Positions 41,023 to 49,959 of a stretch of DNA of 64,000 nucleotides are shown here, one piece after another (position 1 is the first letter of the stretch; every line of letters begins with the position of its first letter). A program made the position numbers and the translations under genes. Below the pieces are notes generated by a model. It worked only from the letters and a program-made list of their open reading frames with translations. It was not told where the DNA came from and did no database searches. The stretch comes from Sporosarcina sp. ACRSL. Its GTDB lineage: Bacteria; Bacillota; Bacilli; Bacillales_A; Planococcaceae. The DNA lies in contig NZ_JAKRNT010000009.1 of assembly GCF_022346605.1 (NCBI RefSeq), forward strand, positions 163,453-227,452, given 5' to 3'.

Positions 41023-41796
41023 TCATGGTAATGCCAACATCAATTTCCCTTCATTTTTGATGTTGATTGCAGCGTTCCAATCCCTGTCGCGCACGAAGCC
41101 GCATTCACAGGAGTAGAGTCGTTCTGAAAGGGCAACATTTTTTACATGTCCGCAATTTGAGCAGGTTTTGGTTGAAGGGAACCACTTGTTGATTTTGACG
41201 AGGTGCTTTCCTTGTTCCAAGAGCTTATAGTGCAGGAACGTGGTGAACATTCCCCATCCATTATCCGCAACACTTTTACCAAAGTGAAGGGATTGCGACA
41301 TCCCTTTCATATTAAGGTCTTCGATGACAACACAGTCGTAACGGCTTGCCAACTGACATGATTTTTTGTGTAGGAAGTCCCTTCGTTGATTCGCCACCCG
41401 TTCATGCAATGCAGCGACTTTGATTCGCTGTTTTTCGTAGCGGGCGGAGCCTTTCGTCCTGCGTGAAAGGACTTTCTGTTCCTTTGCAAGTTTTTTTTGT
41501 GTCTGCCGAAAGAAGCGAGGGTGATTGGCTTTCTCACCCTGCTCGCTTTCAACATACAGGCTGTCCATCGCAAAGTCGAGTCCAACAATGGCTTTGATTT
41601 CTTTCGGAATTGGTTTGTGTTCATATTCTGTCAGAATGGAGATATGATATTTGTCATCTTTGAATTGCTCGTAGGTTTCCTTGCGTTCAGCAAGCATCTT
41701 ATTATAGACGAAACGGACACAACCAAAGGTCTTCCTTATAAGTTGCTCCTGGTCTTTTGTTGGATAGATCCGAAATTTGTATGCTTTATTTGCCAC
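41023..41796 (-). pseudogene. tnpB: TnpB RNA-guided nuclease with internal deletion
   Basis: 257 residues where relatives have about 370. The N-terminus ANKAYKFRIYPTKDQEQLI and the start of the first domain are present, then YEQFKDD jumps to KYHISILTEYEH, which normally lies roughly 100 to 120 residues later. The RuvC part seems complete: Asp in GLDFAMDSL, Glu in VVIEDLNMKGM, Asp in DRDWNAAINI, with zinc ribbon CSNCG and CECG. The frame is intact, so it is an in-frame loss of most of the RNA/DNA recognition region; probably inactive. GTG 41796 follows GAGGTGATTGGA. Confidence 0.75.
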
Positions 41797-41891
41797 TCCA
41801 ATCACCTCAATTCAGAGTTATAGGAATACCTGTTCCTATTATACCAATCAAAAGAGGTGTTGGCTATCGCCAACCGAAATTCATCTCCCTC

Positions 41892-42107
41892 TTACCGTGG
41901 GGCTTTGCCCTTCACACGTTTGAAGAGGGAGACTTCTTTCGGGAATCTGTTAAATTCAACATAAAATAATGATGTAATTCCAAATAAAAGAATAAGTGAA
42001 GTGAGTCCGATCAATGCCCCTTCCATGTCAAATCCTTTAAAAAAGGATATTGCTGAGATGCTTACGACAGAACCTACTAACAGTGCCAACATCATAATTC
42101 GAAGCAT
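41892..42107 (-). pseudogene. Small host membrane protein, end replaced by IS insertion
   Basis: 71 residues. MLRIMMLALLVGSVVSISAI and SLILLFGITSLFYVEF are two membrane segments. From about residue 59 (SLFKRVKGKAPR) the frame reads the left end of the IS element and stops inside its hairpin at 41892. The natural C-terminus probably lay across the element, before the terminator at 40846. ATG 42107 after GGGAGG. Function unknown. Confidence 0.6.
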
Positions 42108-42263
42108 AGTCTTCATCCTCCCTAACTTTCCAATGAATGAGAAACGTTCTCAAATACAGTTTACATCAATTGAGAACAACTATCAATGAAAAACAATAGG
42201 CCCTTATCATATGCAAATAATATACGATATATGATTTTTTTGGCTATCAAACAGAAAAGAGTC

Positions 42264-42291
42264 TTGTATTTCGAGAAACGAAGTATATAAT
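42264..42291 (+). promoter_or_regulatory. Promoter of the MFS gene
   Basis: TTGTAT (42264-42269), 16-base spacer, TATAAT (42286-42291). An inverted repeat TGAGAA/TTCTCA lies near 42137-42151. Confidence 0.7.
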
Positions 42292-42335
42292 TCAGATTAT
42301 GAGCTTATACAAATGAATAGAAATGTGGAGAGACT

Positions 42336-43556
42336 ATGCGTACATACAATGAGAAAATCAGCATTTACCACGGGATGGCATCGACCATCGCATTAAATTT
42401 TTCAAACAACTTTTTTCCAATCTTTGCAATCACCATTTTAGGTGCGACGAATTACCAAGTCGGTTTGATCAGTTCACTCCCGCCTTTGATGGCATTAATT
42501 ATGACGATTCCTGCAGCGATTTTATTAAATCGGGCACAAAAACAGAAGAAACTAGTTGCGATGTCCGTTCTACTGGCCCGCCTTATGTTTCTCCTCATCA
42601 TCGGAATCATATACATGCCTTCCCCTTCGACGCATGCATGGCTCTTTTTAGGAATCATTGCATTCATGAGCTTACCAAATACAGTTGCTAATATTGGATG
42701 GCAGACATTAATTAGCGGACTTGTCGAGGAATCTAGACGTGGGGCATTTTTCAGCGATCGGAATAGATTGTTGACAATTGTAGGTTTGATTTCAACACTT
42801 ATTATCGGAGTGTTAATGAAAGATGCTTCGGCGAGTGTAACTGCCTACCAATTTCTGTTTGGAATCGCTTTTTGTTTTGGGATGCTTGAAGTTTTCTTAT
42901 TGATGAAGCACGAAGAAGAGCCTTCAAAGACGGATGGTTCACTATTGAAAAAGAAAACGATGGACTGGTCAATCTTCAAGTACAAGAACTACGTCTCATT
43001 CCTAATTGCTGCGCTATTCTTCAATTTCGCCTGGCAGATGGCTTGGGGCATATTTAATATTTATCATGTCCGATTCGTCGGGGTGACAATTTTCTGGGTA
43101 AGTATGTTCTCTGTCGGTAGCATGTTAGCACAATTCCTGTCCTTTCCTCTTTGGAAGAAATGGGCGGAAAAAAGATCGAATACATTAGTTTTTGTGTGGG
43201 CAGCAGTTGGAATGGCAACAACTCCGTTTCTGACAGTCCTCTCGACAAATGTGTATTACATCGCTTTGGTTCAGACGTCTTCAGGGTTTTTCCTGGCGGG
43301 TGTCGTATTATTATTGTTCAACTTGTTATTGGAACAATCCCCTGATCATGTCCGGACGTATTGCATAACGACATACAATGTATTGTTATCGATAGTTGCT
43401 TTCATAGCTCCTCAAATCGGCATCTGGTTACTGGAGCAGTTAGGTGTTGAAGTTGCTATGTATATCAATTCCACGCTACGATTTTTGAGTGCAGGATTGT
43501 TTTTTATTGTTTATGTGAAATTTACAAGGAAGAAAAAAGTAGAGTCCATTTCCTAA
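42336..43556 (+). CDS. MFS transporter
   Basis: 406 residues, twelve predicted membrane segments (FFPIFAITILGATNYQVGLI, AWLFLGIIAFMSLPNTVAN, SFLIAALFFNFAWQMAWGIF and others). No substrate-specific motif recognised. Single gene with own promoter and terminator. Confidence 0.8.
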   Translation: MRTYNEKISIYHGMASTIALNFSNNFFPIFAITILGATNYQVGLISSLPPLMALIMTIPAAILLNRAQKQKKLVAMSVLLARLMFLLIIGIIYMPSPSTHAWLFLGIIAFMSLPNTVANIGWQTLISGLVEESRRGAFFSDRNRLLTIVGLISTLIIGVLMKDASASVTAYQFLFGIAFCFGMLEVFLLMKHEEEPSKTDGSLLKKKTMDWSIFKYKNYVSFLIAALFFNFAWQMAWGIFNIYHVRFVGVTIFWVSMFSVGSMLAQFLSFPLWKKWAEKRSNTLVFVWAAVGMATTPFLTVLSTNVYYIALVQTSSGFFLAGVVLLLFNLLLEQSPDHVRTYCITTYNVLLSIVAFIAPQIGIWLLEQLGVEVAMYINSTLRFLSAGLFFIVYVKFTRKKKVESIS

Positions 43557-43574
43557 CATGGGCTCTACTTTTTT
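43533..43574. terminator. Convergent terminator
   Basis: Arms 43533-43548 and 43559-43574 (one G-U), with A6 before and T6 after. The MFS stop codon lies in the loop. Confidence 0.9.
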
Positions 43575-43582
43575 GTACTTCA

Positions 43583-44362
43583 TTAACTTGTTGGATGTTC
43601 CGGTGATTGGCAGCCATAGGTGTAGGCAAGGCATCGAAATCCGTGTTTTTCTAATATTGGTCTGCTCATTTGACTTGCGTCAACAGTAAGGAATTGATAG
43701 CCCTTTTCGATTGCTTTAGCAGCCCTGATAGCTAAAAGTGATGTATAAAACCCTTTGCCGCGATAATCAGGTAACGTTGACCCACCCCACAGACTTGCGA
43801 ATGAAGAATTCTTTTCTAAGTAGACCCATGCAGCACTGACTAATTGGTCTTTATCATAAACCCCATATAGATAGAGAGAATCCGGGTCATTTTGTTTATC
43901 TCTCCACAACCGGTCTCCTAACTCATTATGCGATTCTTCCCAAATGTTATCTAGTAAAGCGATGATTTCCCGAATCCCCTTCTCATCAACAATTTCCTGT
44001 ACGTCTGTTTCTTCTTGTTGGGGAAATGGATGCATATCGGTAATTTCCATAACCATTAGAGATTCTCGAGGTTCAATCGTAAAGCCCCGCTGTTCAAGGA
44101 TGTCTTTCAAATGAGCTGGTTTGTCATAGCTATACACTTTCCATTCAAACCCCACACCGAGTCGATTGAAATAACTCAACTCTTCCTGAATGATTTCGTC
44201 TGCATTCTCTTCATTTAAATTGGAATGTATGACAAATCCTCTTTCTCCATGCATCGATACATGTCGGACTACATGTTCAGTTTCCTCACGCCGATAGCCT
44301 GGTGAATGGAGGTTTTGCCTTAATTCCTTGTCAAATAATAATCGTAACTCTTCCTTTTCCAT
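43583..44362 (-). CDS. GNAT family acetyltransferase
   Basis: 259 residues; the C-terminal half holds the acetyl-CoA fold: AAWVYLEKNSSFASLWGGST, LPDYRGKGFYTSLLAIRAAK (the RGKG loop) and EKHGFRCLAYTYG. The N-terminal half is a separate domain. Substrate unknown. Confidence 0.8.
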   Translation of the reverse strand: MEKEELRLLFDKELRQNLHSPGYRREETEHVVRHVSMHGERGFVIHSNLNEENADEIIQEELSYFNRLGVGFEWKVYSYDKPAHLKDILEQRGFTIEPRESLMVMEITDMHPFPQQEETDVQEIVDEKGIREIIALLDNIWEESHNELGDRLWRDKQNDPDSLYLYGVYDKDQLVSAAWVYLEKNSSFASLWGGSTLPDYRGKGFYTSLLAIRAAKAIEKGYQFLTVDASQMSRPILEKHGFRCLAYTYGCQSPEHPTS

Positions 44363-44491
44363 AATCCCATCTCCCTACAAATGGTATATCCATGCAGTGC
44401 ATGGGTAATTATAATGGTATATCGGTAACATCATCATTTCATTTAGATATTATCTACTTTTTTAAAATTAAAAGGCACTTTCATTCCTCTA

Positions 44492-44525
44492 TGAAAAAAA
44501 CCCTCCAAGCGGTGATAGGAGGGTT
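44492..44525 (-). terminator. Terminator of the symporter gene
   Basis: AACCCTCC/GGAGGGTT (44499-44506, 44518-44525) with U-tract on the minus strand. Confidence 0.88.
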
Positions 44526-44539
44526 AACTATTATTCATT

Positions 44540-45766
44540 CTAGATTACCTCTTCTGCATCCATCCAATTACTTCCTTCTATATGCCTCGTTACAATCATT
44601 CCAGCGACAGTGTCCCCTGTGGAATTTAACATTGTGGCAGGTGGATCGACGACTACACCGATTGCAGAAATGATCGGTAACGCCACTAATGGCAAACCGT
44701 ACATCGTAACAATCACCATTTCACCAATAAACCCTCCACCTGGGATTCCACTCATTACTACACCCGACAATAATGAAATGCCAATAGCAGTTAGAAATGT
44801 GCCGATTCCTGTGAAGTCCATGTTAAATACGCCAAATACAAAAGCAATTTTCAACATGGCTGATAAACAAGAGCCGTCCATATGAATGGTCGCACCTAAT
44901 GGTAAAACCATCTCACGTATATCTTTAGGAATACCAATATTCTTTGCAGCTTGCAAATTCACAGGCAATGTCGCAAAGCTGCTCCCTGTTCCAAGAGCTG
45001 TTGCAGCGGGTGTTAAAATGTTTTTCCAGAACCGACTAACTCCTTTTCGACCGCCCGCTATAAAGGCATATAAGGTAAATCCAACTGCAAAGTATGCAAA
45101 AGCGACAGGGTAATATAGGATAAATGCTTGTGCATAATCACCGATCAATTCTGTTCCAAAAGAACCTATTAATGCAGCAAAATAAGCTCCTAAGCCGATT
45201 GGTGCATAATACATGATTAATTGTATAATCTTCATGAACACTTCTGAGCCACTAGTAAGGAATTTGGCGAAAGGTCTTCCCGTTTCCCCTAATAGACTTG
45301 TAGCGACTCCGACGAGAATTGCAAAAACGATAAGGGCCATCATATTTTTCCGACTAAATAATTCAACAAAATCTGGAACAGTAAACGTGCTGATTAGTTG
45401 TTGGGAAAGTGTTAACTTCTCAACATTTTCTGGTTCGACAAGGGAGATGGACGTTGCGGAGCCGACTGGAAAAATAAGTACAGCTACGAGCATCACAAAT
45501 GAGGCAATAATTCCAGTCACAACAAAAACCGTCAACATGGAGCTCATAATTTTCCCTAGTCTACGCATGCTCTCCATATTGGCCACCGCAGATGAAATAG
45601 AGAAAAAAACAAGCGGGACGACAACCATGAACAATAAATTTAGAAAAACATCTCCAAAAGGCTTTAATAAGTTTGCATTTTCACCAAAGATGATTCCAAT
45701 AATTGATCCGATAATAATTGATGCTAGCAAAATGAGTGGAAATCGATAAGCTTTTAATTTGTTCAA
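44540..45766 (-). CDS. Dicarboxylate/amino acid:cation symporter
   Basis: 408 residues of the DAACS (glutamate/aspartate, C4-dicarboxylate) family: FLNLLFMVVVPLVFFSISSA near 45, serine-rich ALGTGSSFATLPVNLQAAK near 255 and DGSCLSAMLKIAFVFGVF near 300, with GIPGGGFIGEMVIV. Imports glutamate, aspartate or dicarboxylates with Na+ or H+. TTG start after AGGGGGAG. Confidence 0.9.
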   Translation of the reverse strand: MNKLKAYRFPLILLASIIIGSIIGIIFGENANLLKPFGDVFLNLLFMVVVPLVFFSISSAVANMESMRRLGKIMSSMLTVFVVTGIIASFVMLVAVLIFPVGSATSISLVEPENVEKLTLSQQLISTFTVPDFVELFSRKNMMALIVFAILVGVATSLLGETGRPFAKFLTSGSEVFMKIIQLIMYYAPIGLGAYFAALIGSFGTELIGDYAQAFILYYPVAFAYFAVGFTLYAFIAGGRKGVSRFWKNILTPAATALGTGSSFATLPVNLQAAKNIGIPKDIREMVLPLGATIHMDGSCLSAMLKIAFVFGVFNMDFTGIGTFLTAIGISLLSGVVMSGIPGGGFIGEMVIVTMYGLPLVALPIISAIGVVVDPPATMLNSTGDTVAGMIVTRHIEGSNWMDAEEVI

Positions 45767-45787
45767 TATTTCTCCCCCTTTTCCTTA

Positions 45788-46660
45788 TCAATTAATGCCC
45801 CAAAAATAAATACCTTCAACTGTTGCTTCTGCAAGTCCTGTCATCCAGACATGTCCATTTTCGGCCCATCGGATCGTTAAGTCACCCCCGCTTAAATGAA
45901 CGAGAATATCTTTGTTTCTTTCCACATGTCCATTTAGAATGGAAGCTACGACCGCTGCACATGCACCCGATCCACAAGCTTCTGTAATACCTGACCCCCT
46001 CTCCCACACTCTGAAATTCAACTCGGTTTCCGTAACAATTTCAACGAATTCCACGTTAACCCTGTCTGGAAATCTATGATCATTTGAAATCAATGAACCT
46101 AATTCATCCAATGGTGCTTTTTCAATACTATCTACGAAAAACACAGCATTCGGATTTCCTAAAAAAAGAGCTGTCACTTCCAATGTATGTTCATGTAGAG
46201 GAAACGATTCTGCGACGACGACATCATCCATTCTCCCTAGCATCGGAATTTGACTTCGCCTTAATAACGGCTTGCCCATATCCACTTTAATGCTATTGAT
46301 ACACCTATCATTTCCTAACACCTCTGCATGAACAATTCCCGCTTTTGTTTCTATAGAAATATTTTTTGATGAAACAATTCCCTTCATGTATACGTAATGT
46401 GCAACACAACGTAAGCCATTTCCACAGCTCTGTCCTTCAGAACCGTCCTTATTGAAAATTCTCATGCCAACGTCCGCACGATGACTTGGATGAATTAAGA
46501 TAAGCCCGTCAGATCCTATGCCTGTGTTGACGTTAGATATGTCGATAGCAAGTTGGGAAAAAATTTCTTCGTCGTAGCTCATCTCAAATAAATTAAGATA
46601 AATATAGCTATTGCCGATACCATGCATCTTTGTAAATGGGATTTCCTTGTGAAACGTCAT
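45788..46660 (-). CDS. dapF: Diaminopimelate epimerase
   Basis: Converts LL- to meso-diaminopimelate for lysine and peptidoglycan. Two catalytic cysteines: QSCGNGLRCVAHY near 78 and EACGSGACAAVVAS near 228; N-terminus FTKMHGIGNSYIYL is normal. 290 residues. Stands just upstream of the symporter gene, 21 bases apart, probably one transcript. Peptidoglycan in Sporosarcina-like organisms may use lysine, which still needs this enzyme. Confidence 0.92.
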   Translation of the reverse strand: MTFHKEIPFTKMHGIGNSYIYLNLFEMSYDEEIFSQLAIDISNVNTGIGSDGLILIHPSHRADVGMRIFNKDGSEGQSCGNGLRCVAHYVYMKGIVSSKNISIETKAGIVHAEVLGNDRCINSIKVDMGKPLLRRSQIPMLGRMDDVVVAESFPLHEHTLEVTALFLGNPNAVFFVDSIEKAPLDELGSLISNDHRFPDRVNVEFVEIVTETELNFRVWERGSGITEACGSGACAAVVASILNGHVERNKDILVHLSGGDLTIRWAENGHVWMTGLAEATVEGIYFWGIN

Positions 46661-46821
46661 TCATTCTTCCCCCCTGTTTTAGTTTTTAATTCGACAATAA
46701 ACTCGACAATTCCTTTCTCTCTTCTCCCAACATATGTCACACAATCGACTTACATCCTTTAGACTTTTATGAAAAGATGTCGGGTCTGGTATAATGAACC
46801 AAGAAGAAAGGGGTTATGTAG

Positions 46822-47265
46822 ATGGCAGAACATCATTTTTATCTCAAAGCAAACTGGCCTGGATTACGTAACGATGTCGGGACAATTGAAACGTTGAACT
46901 TAAAGACGGAAGTATCCATCCCAACCGAAATGGATGGACCTGGCATCGGGACGAATCCGGATGAAATGCTGCTCGGTGCAGCTGCAACTTGCTATATCAT
47001 CACTCTTGCAGCCATGATGGAAAGGAGCGGAGTAGAAAAGGAAAGTCTGTCGATGGAATCAATCGGAGTAGTGGACTACTCAAACGGCGTCGTTACGTAT
47101 AAAAAAATTATACATAAGCCTAATATCGTTTTAGCTCCTGGTATGGATGGGAAGCGGTCCATTGTTGAGCGATTGACGATGAAAGCGGAAACATCATGTA
47201 TGATTAGCAGAGCATTACAAGGTAATGTTGAAGTCACAGTGGAACCAATCATAAAAAAACAATAA
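46822..47265 (+). CDS. OsmC/Ohr family peroxiredoxin-like protein
   Basis: 147 residues. Reactive cysteines lie in GAAATCYIITLAAM near 58 and AETSCMISRAL near 128, as in thiol peroxidases of the OsmC family. Likely removes organic peroxides. An extended -10 promoter TGGTATAAT at about 46787-46795 precedes it. Confidence 0.87.
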   Translation: MAEHHFYLKANWPGLRNDVGTIETLNLKTEVSIPTEMDGPGIGTNPDEMLLGAAATCYIITLAAMMERSGVEKESLSMESIGVVDYSNGVVTYKKIIHKPNIVLAPGMDGKRSIVERLTMKAETSCMISRALQGNVEVTVEPIIKKQ

Positions 47266-47274
47266 AATAAAAAA

Positions 47275-47308
47275 TCTCTTGGTCGAAAATTGACCAAGAG
47301 ACTTTTTT
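47275..47308. terminator. Convergent terminator
   Basis: Ten perfect pairs (47275-47284 with 47292-47301), T6 after and A-tract before. Confidence 0.92.
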
Positions 47309-47315
47309 ATGAATG

Positions 47316-48170
47316 TTATGCGTTTTGCCATTTCTGAATGAAAAAAGAAGCTGTGCTTTGCAGTTTTGGATAATGTTTATACTTTTTCAAAGCAAAATAT
47401 AACGTTTTCATGAATTGCATAATGTTCGTACGGGCTTGGTAAAATGATTGAGATTGGCTGGATGCATTCTTATCTAATTTGTCAAAGACTTGTTCGACCC
47501 ACTCAATGAGAACTTCTTCGGGATAATCCTTCCTCGCCAACGAAATGAAGATAGCGGTTAAACGTTCATCCTCGTCATCGGTATAGACGCCACCTTTCCA
47601 AAAGCATGATGCTACTCCTTCAAGAATAGTTGGAATTAGCCTTTTTTCTGCTGCTGGATGGCTTGCAATCATTGACATAAGATCCGCACCGTGAGCAATG
47701 CTATGCGCCCATCCTTTTCCGTCTACAAATCCACGTATATCTTGTTCTTGTACTAGATAAGTTGCACTTTTCTCCATCACTTCGCTTCGTAGTTCACTGC
47801 TCATGAATGGATGTTCTTTATCCAACCACAATAGCACTGTAAGCCAAAGTGTCGCGAAAGAACGGATAAACACACTATCCGAATCCCTTTCACCAATTGC
47901 TGCAAATAAATACTGAGCTGTCGCTATTTCGTTCGTTGCATGTAGCAATTGATCTGTTTTCAAGTGTTGGCCGGAAATCAATTTCACAACTAATCTGTAT
48001 ATTAATTCATCGCGCAGTTCGCCATCCGGAGATCCGAGATTTGCAAGCATCATCGAAAAAAGTTCTTCTCCATGCAATTCCATGTAGTTCTTGCACTGCA
48101 AATCATCTAATTCAAGAACCATTTTCATTTGTTGTTTCATCACAGGCCTCTTTTCCGCAGCTTCAGTCAT
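47316..48170 (-). CDS. DUF2785 protein
   Basis: 284 residues, alpha-helical repeat protein of the DUF2785 family (DELIYRLVVKLISG, FVDGKGWAHSIAHGADLM, WVEQVFDKLDKN). GKGWAHSIAHGADL is the family mark. ATG 48170 overlaps the hprK stop by eight bases, so they are coupled. Function unknown. Confidence 0.82.
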   Translation of the reverse strand: MTEAAEKRPVMKQQMKMVLELDDLQCKNYMELHGEELFSMMLANLGSPDGELRDELIYRLVVKLISGQHLKTDQLLHATNEIATAQYLFAAIGERDSDSVFIRSFATLWLTVLLWLDKEHPFMSSELRSEVMEKSATYLVQEQDIRGFVDGKGWAHSIAHGADLMSMIASHPAAEKRLIPTILEGVASCFWKGGVYTDDEDERLTAIFISLARKDYPEEVLIEWVEQVFDKLDKNASSQSQSFYQARTNIMQFMKTLYFALKKYKHYPKLQSTASFFIQKWQNA

Positions 48171-49080
48171 TAAATTCAGATTCAAGCCGCTTCTTGAATT
48201 CTTCAGCGGCGCTATAGCCTTGCTGCTGTAAGTACCAGTTGTTTGCGGCTGCCTCAATCAAGCCTGCTACATCTCTTCCCGGCTGCAACTGGATTTGGAT
48301 GTGCGGCACAGGTACGTCCATATACGTCTTGAATTTCGTGTCCAGTTCAAGTTCATTGTTTAATGCATTGTCTTTCCACTCCGTCAATTCAATATCAAGG
48401 GCAATCCGGCTCTCTTCCTGAAAGGCCGCCCGTCCGTAAAGTCTAACAACATTGAGAAGACCGATGCTTCGCAATGCTAGGAATTCCTTGTTCTTTTCAT
48501 CATGGGTTCCTAGGAGTGTTTGCGGACTTAACTTTTTCAGTACAACAATATCATCTGCTATCAATCGATGCCCTCTGCCGATCAATGTATGTGCTGTTTC
48601 ACTCTTCCCAACTCCTGACTTGCCACGGAGCAGGATTCCGATACCTGCTACATTGACGCAAACCCCGTGGACAGCAATTTCGGGCGCCATCTCTTTTGTT
48701 ACGTAAGCATCCAGCTTTGCACTCATTTCGCTCGTTGAATCAGGTGTCCGCAGGACAGGTATATGTTCTTCGGTGCAATATTGCCGCAGCCCAAGGGGCT
48801 CTTCCTGATTAGAAGTGATGATGATGCACGGCGGATCGTATTGGACGATGTTTGCAATTCGCAGTTTGCATTCTTCATCAGAGAGCGTATGTAAGTAATT
48901 GATTTCATTTTTCCCAAGGATTTGGACATGCTCAGTCGCAATAAAATCAAATTTATCCATGAATTCCAAGCCGGGTCTTCTGACTTTCGTCTTTTTTAAA
49001 ACTTTGTCCAGCATATGATGTCCGACAAGGACTTCCAATGAAAATCGCTTTACAATATTTTCGATTGTAACGGTTTTCAT
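48163..49080 (-). CDS. hprK: HPr kinase/phosphorylase
   Basis: Phosphorylates Ser46 of HPr in response to fructose-1,6-bisphosphate and ATP and reverses it, the sensor of carbon catabolite repression. P-loop GKSGVGKSETAHTLIGRGH near 151, followed by the loop ADDIVVLKK; C-terminal motif VPVPHIQIQLQPGRDVAGLIE. 305 residues from ATG 49080 (AAGGTGAG upstream). The lgt gene, its usual neighbour, is not next to it. Confidence 0.93.
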   Translation of the reverse strand: MKTVTIENIVKRFSLEVLVGHHMLDKVLKKTKVRRPGLEFMDKFDFIATEHVQILGKNEINYLHTLSDEECKLRIANIVQYDPPCIIITSNQEEPLGLRQYCTEEHIPVLRTPDSTSEMSAKLDAYVTKEMAPEIAVHGVCVNVAGIGILLRGKSGVGKSETAHTLIGRGHRLIADDIVVLKKLSPQTLLGTHDEKNKEFLALRSIGLLNVVRLYGRAAFQEESRIALDIELTEWKDNALNNELELDTKFKTYMDVPVPHIQIQLQPGRDVAGLIEAAANNWYLQQQGYSAAEEFKKRLESEFND

Positions 49081-49243
49081 ATCCACACTCACCTTCTGTC
49101 ATGTATTAATTTTAATCAATTAGTTTATTTCGCTTTAGTATAACATGTTGGACAGCTTATGCATTCACGAAGTGGTGGATGTAAGATATTCTTTCATTAA
49201 TTTATCTTTTCGGGAAAGACTATGCAAGAAAGGAGTTGAGTAT

Positions 49244-49522
49244 ATGGGACGCAATCGTCGAATTTTAGTTCCTGAAGCACGCAAGCAATTGGATAAGCTA
49301 AAAGTAGACGTCATGAGGGCTAAAGGATATTCGGTTGACGAGGAACGGCCGGATTCAGTCAAGTTTGAAATTGCAAAGGAATTAGGCATCCCTTTATCGG
49401 AAGAGTACAATGGCAAACTAACATCAGAACAAGCCGGTAAAATTGGCGGGCCTATCGGTGGCAATATGGTAAAAGAAATGGTCCGATTAGCTCAAGAACA
49501 ATTGACGAAAGAAAAACAGTAA
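49244..49522 (+). CDS. Alpha/beta-type small acid-soluble spore protein
   Basis: 92 residues. KFEIAKELGIPLSEEYNG holds the GPR cleavage site region and GKIGGPIGGNMVKEMVRLAQ the DNA-binding helix of alpha/beta SASPs, which coat and protect spore DNA. Start ATG 49244 after AAAGGAG; the 24-residue extension is longer than the common members, so it may be a divergent paralogue. Shows that the host forms spores. Confidence 0.88.
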   Translation: MGRNRRILVPEARKQLDKLKVDVMRAKGYSVDEERPDSVKFEIAKELGIPLSEEYNGKLTSEQAGKIGGPIGGNMVKEMVRLAQEQLTKEKQ

Positions 49523-49539
49523 ATTTTTTTAAAAAAATG

Positions 49540-49940
49540 TTTAGCTGATAGTAGAGAAGGGTATTTGTAGAGTACAAGGCAGAACGAAAGTGGATGACAG
49601 TGAATACAAGTCTATTCCACGGAGATTTGCACAGCCTTGGCGGAAAATTTGCTTTACTGGCAAGTGGAACTCTCGTCCGGGTACGTTGTAATTGTTCCGG
49701 CCACTTTAAGTACGGTAAGAGGTAGGTTTTTTGTGGAAGTGCAACTTGAGCTGACACCCATTACGGTCCCTCACGAAAAGGACCAAACTTTCTAAAGTTA
49801 GGGGTCAGGACAATCAAACTGCACTGACGGGCGTTTAAGTTTGTCAGGAAGGACGGTTTGAGCAAGTGAACAAACAATCAAATTTTCCGGTGCGGAAAGA
49901 AGAGCATGGTCCTGAATGGGGAGCATGCTCTTTCAATTTG
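49540..49940 (+). ncRNA. Candidate large structured RNA, class unknown
   Basis: A 430-base gap without a credible gene. It contains many short complementary segments: CAAGTCT/AGATTTG (about 49608-49630), AAGTGG/CCACTT around 49661-49707, AACTTT/AAAGTT inside GACC/GGTC (49780-49806), TGAC/GTCA near 49826 and a closing terminator-like hairpin AGAGCATG/CATGCTCT (about 49901-49932) followed by TTTC. The complexity and end hairpin suggest a plus-strand RNA of about 390 bases. It does not carry the conserved blocks of RNase P RNA, tmRNA, SRP RNA or the large riboswitches. No clear promoter found. Confidence 0.35.
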
Positions 49941-49959
49941 TACTTCGATATAACATCTA

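Larger units (their letters stand above)
40893..41940 (-). mobile_element. IS200/IS605-group element with tnpB only
   Basis: Contains tnpB without tnpA. The right end (about 40893-40960) has the typical hairpin-rich sequence: GTGGTTCAC at the tip and GAAGCCCCC opposite AAGTGGTGGG. The left end has paired arms 41884-41893 and 41923-41932 (TCTCCCTCTT/AAGAGGGAGA) and GTTGGC/GCCAAC near 41865. No target duplication is expected for this group, and the exact tips are uncertain by some 10 bases. Confidence 0.75.

Noticed and set aside
42137..42185. Fur, PerR or LexA box near TGAGAA/TTCTCA
   Set aside because: The inverted repeat is too short and does not fit the consensus of these regulators.
49452..49757. 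101-codon minus-strand frame in the 49.6-kb gap
   Set aside because: No ribosome site, no protein-like composition, and it overlaps the SASP gene end.
49540..49940. RNase P RNA
   Set aside because: Length fits, but the invariant GAGGAAAGTCC and the 3' conserved block are absent on both strands.
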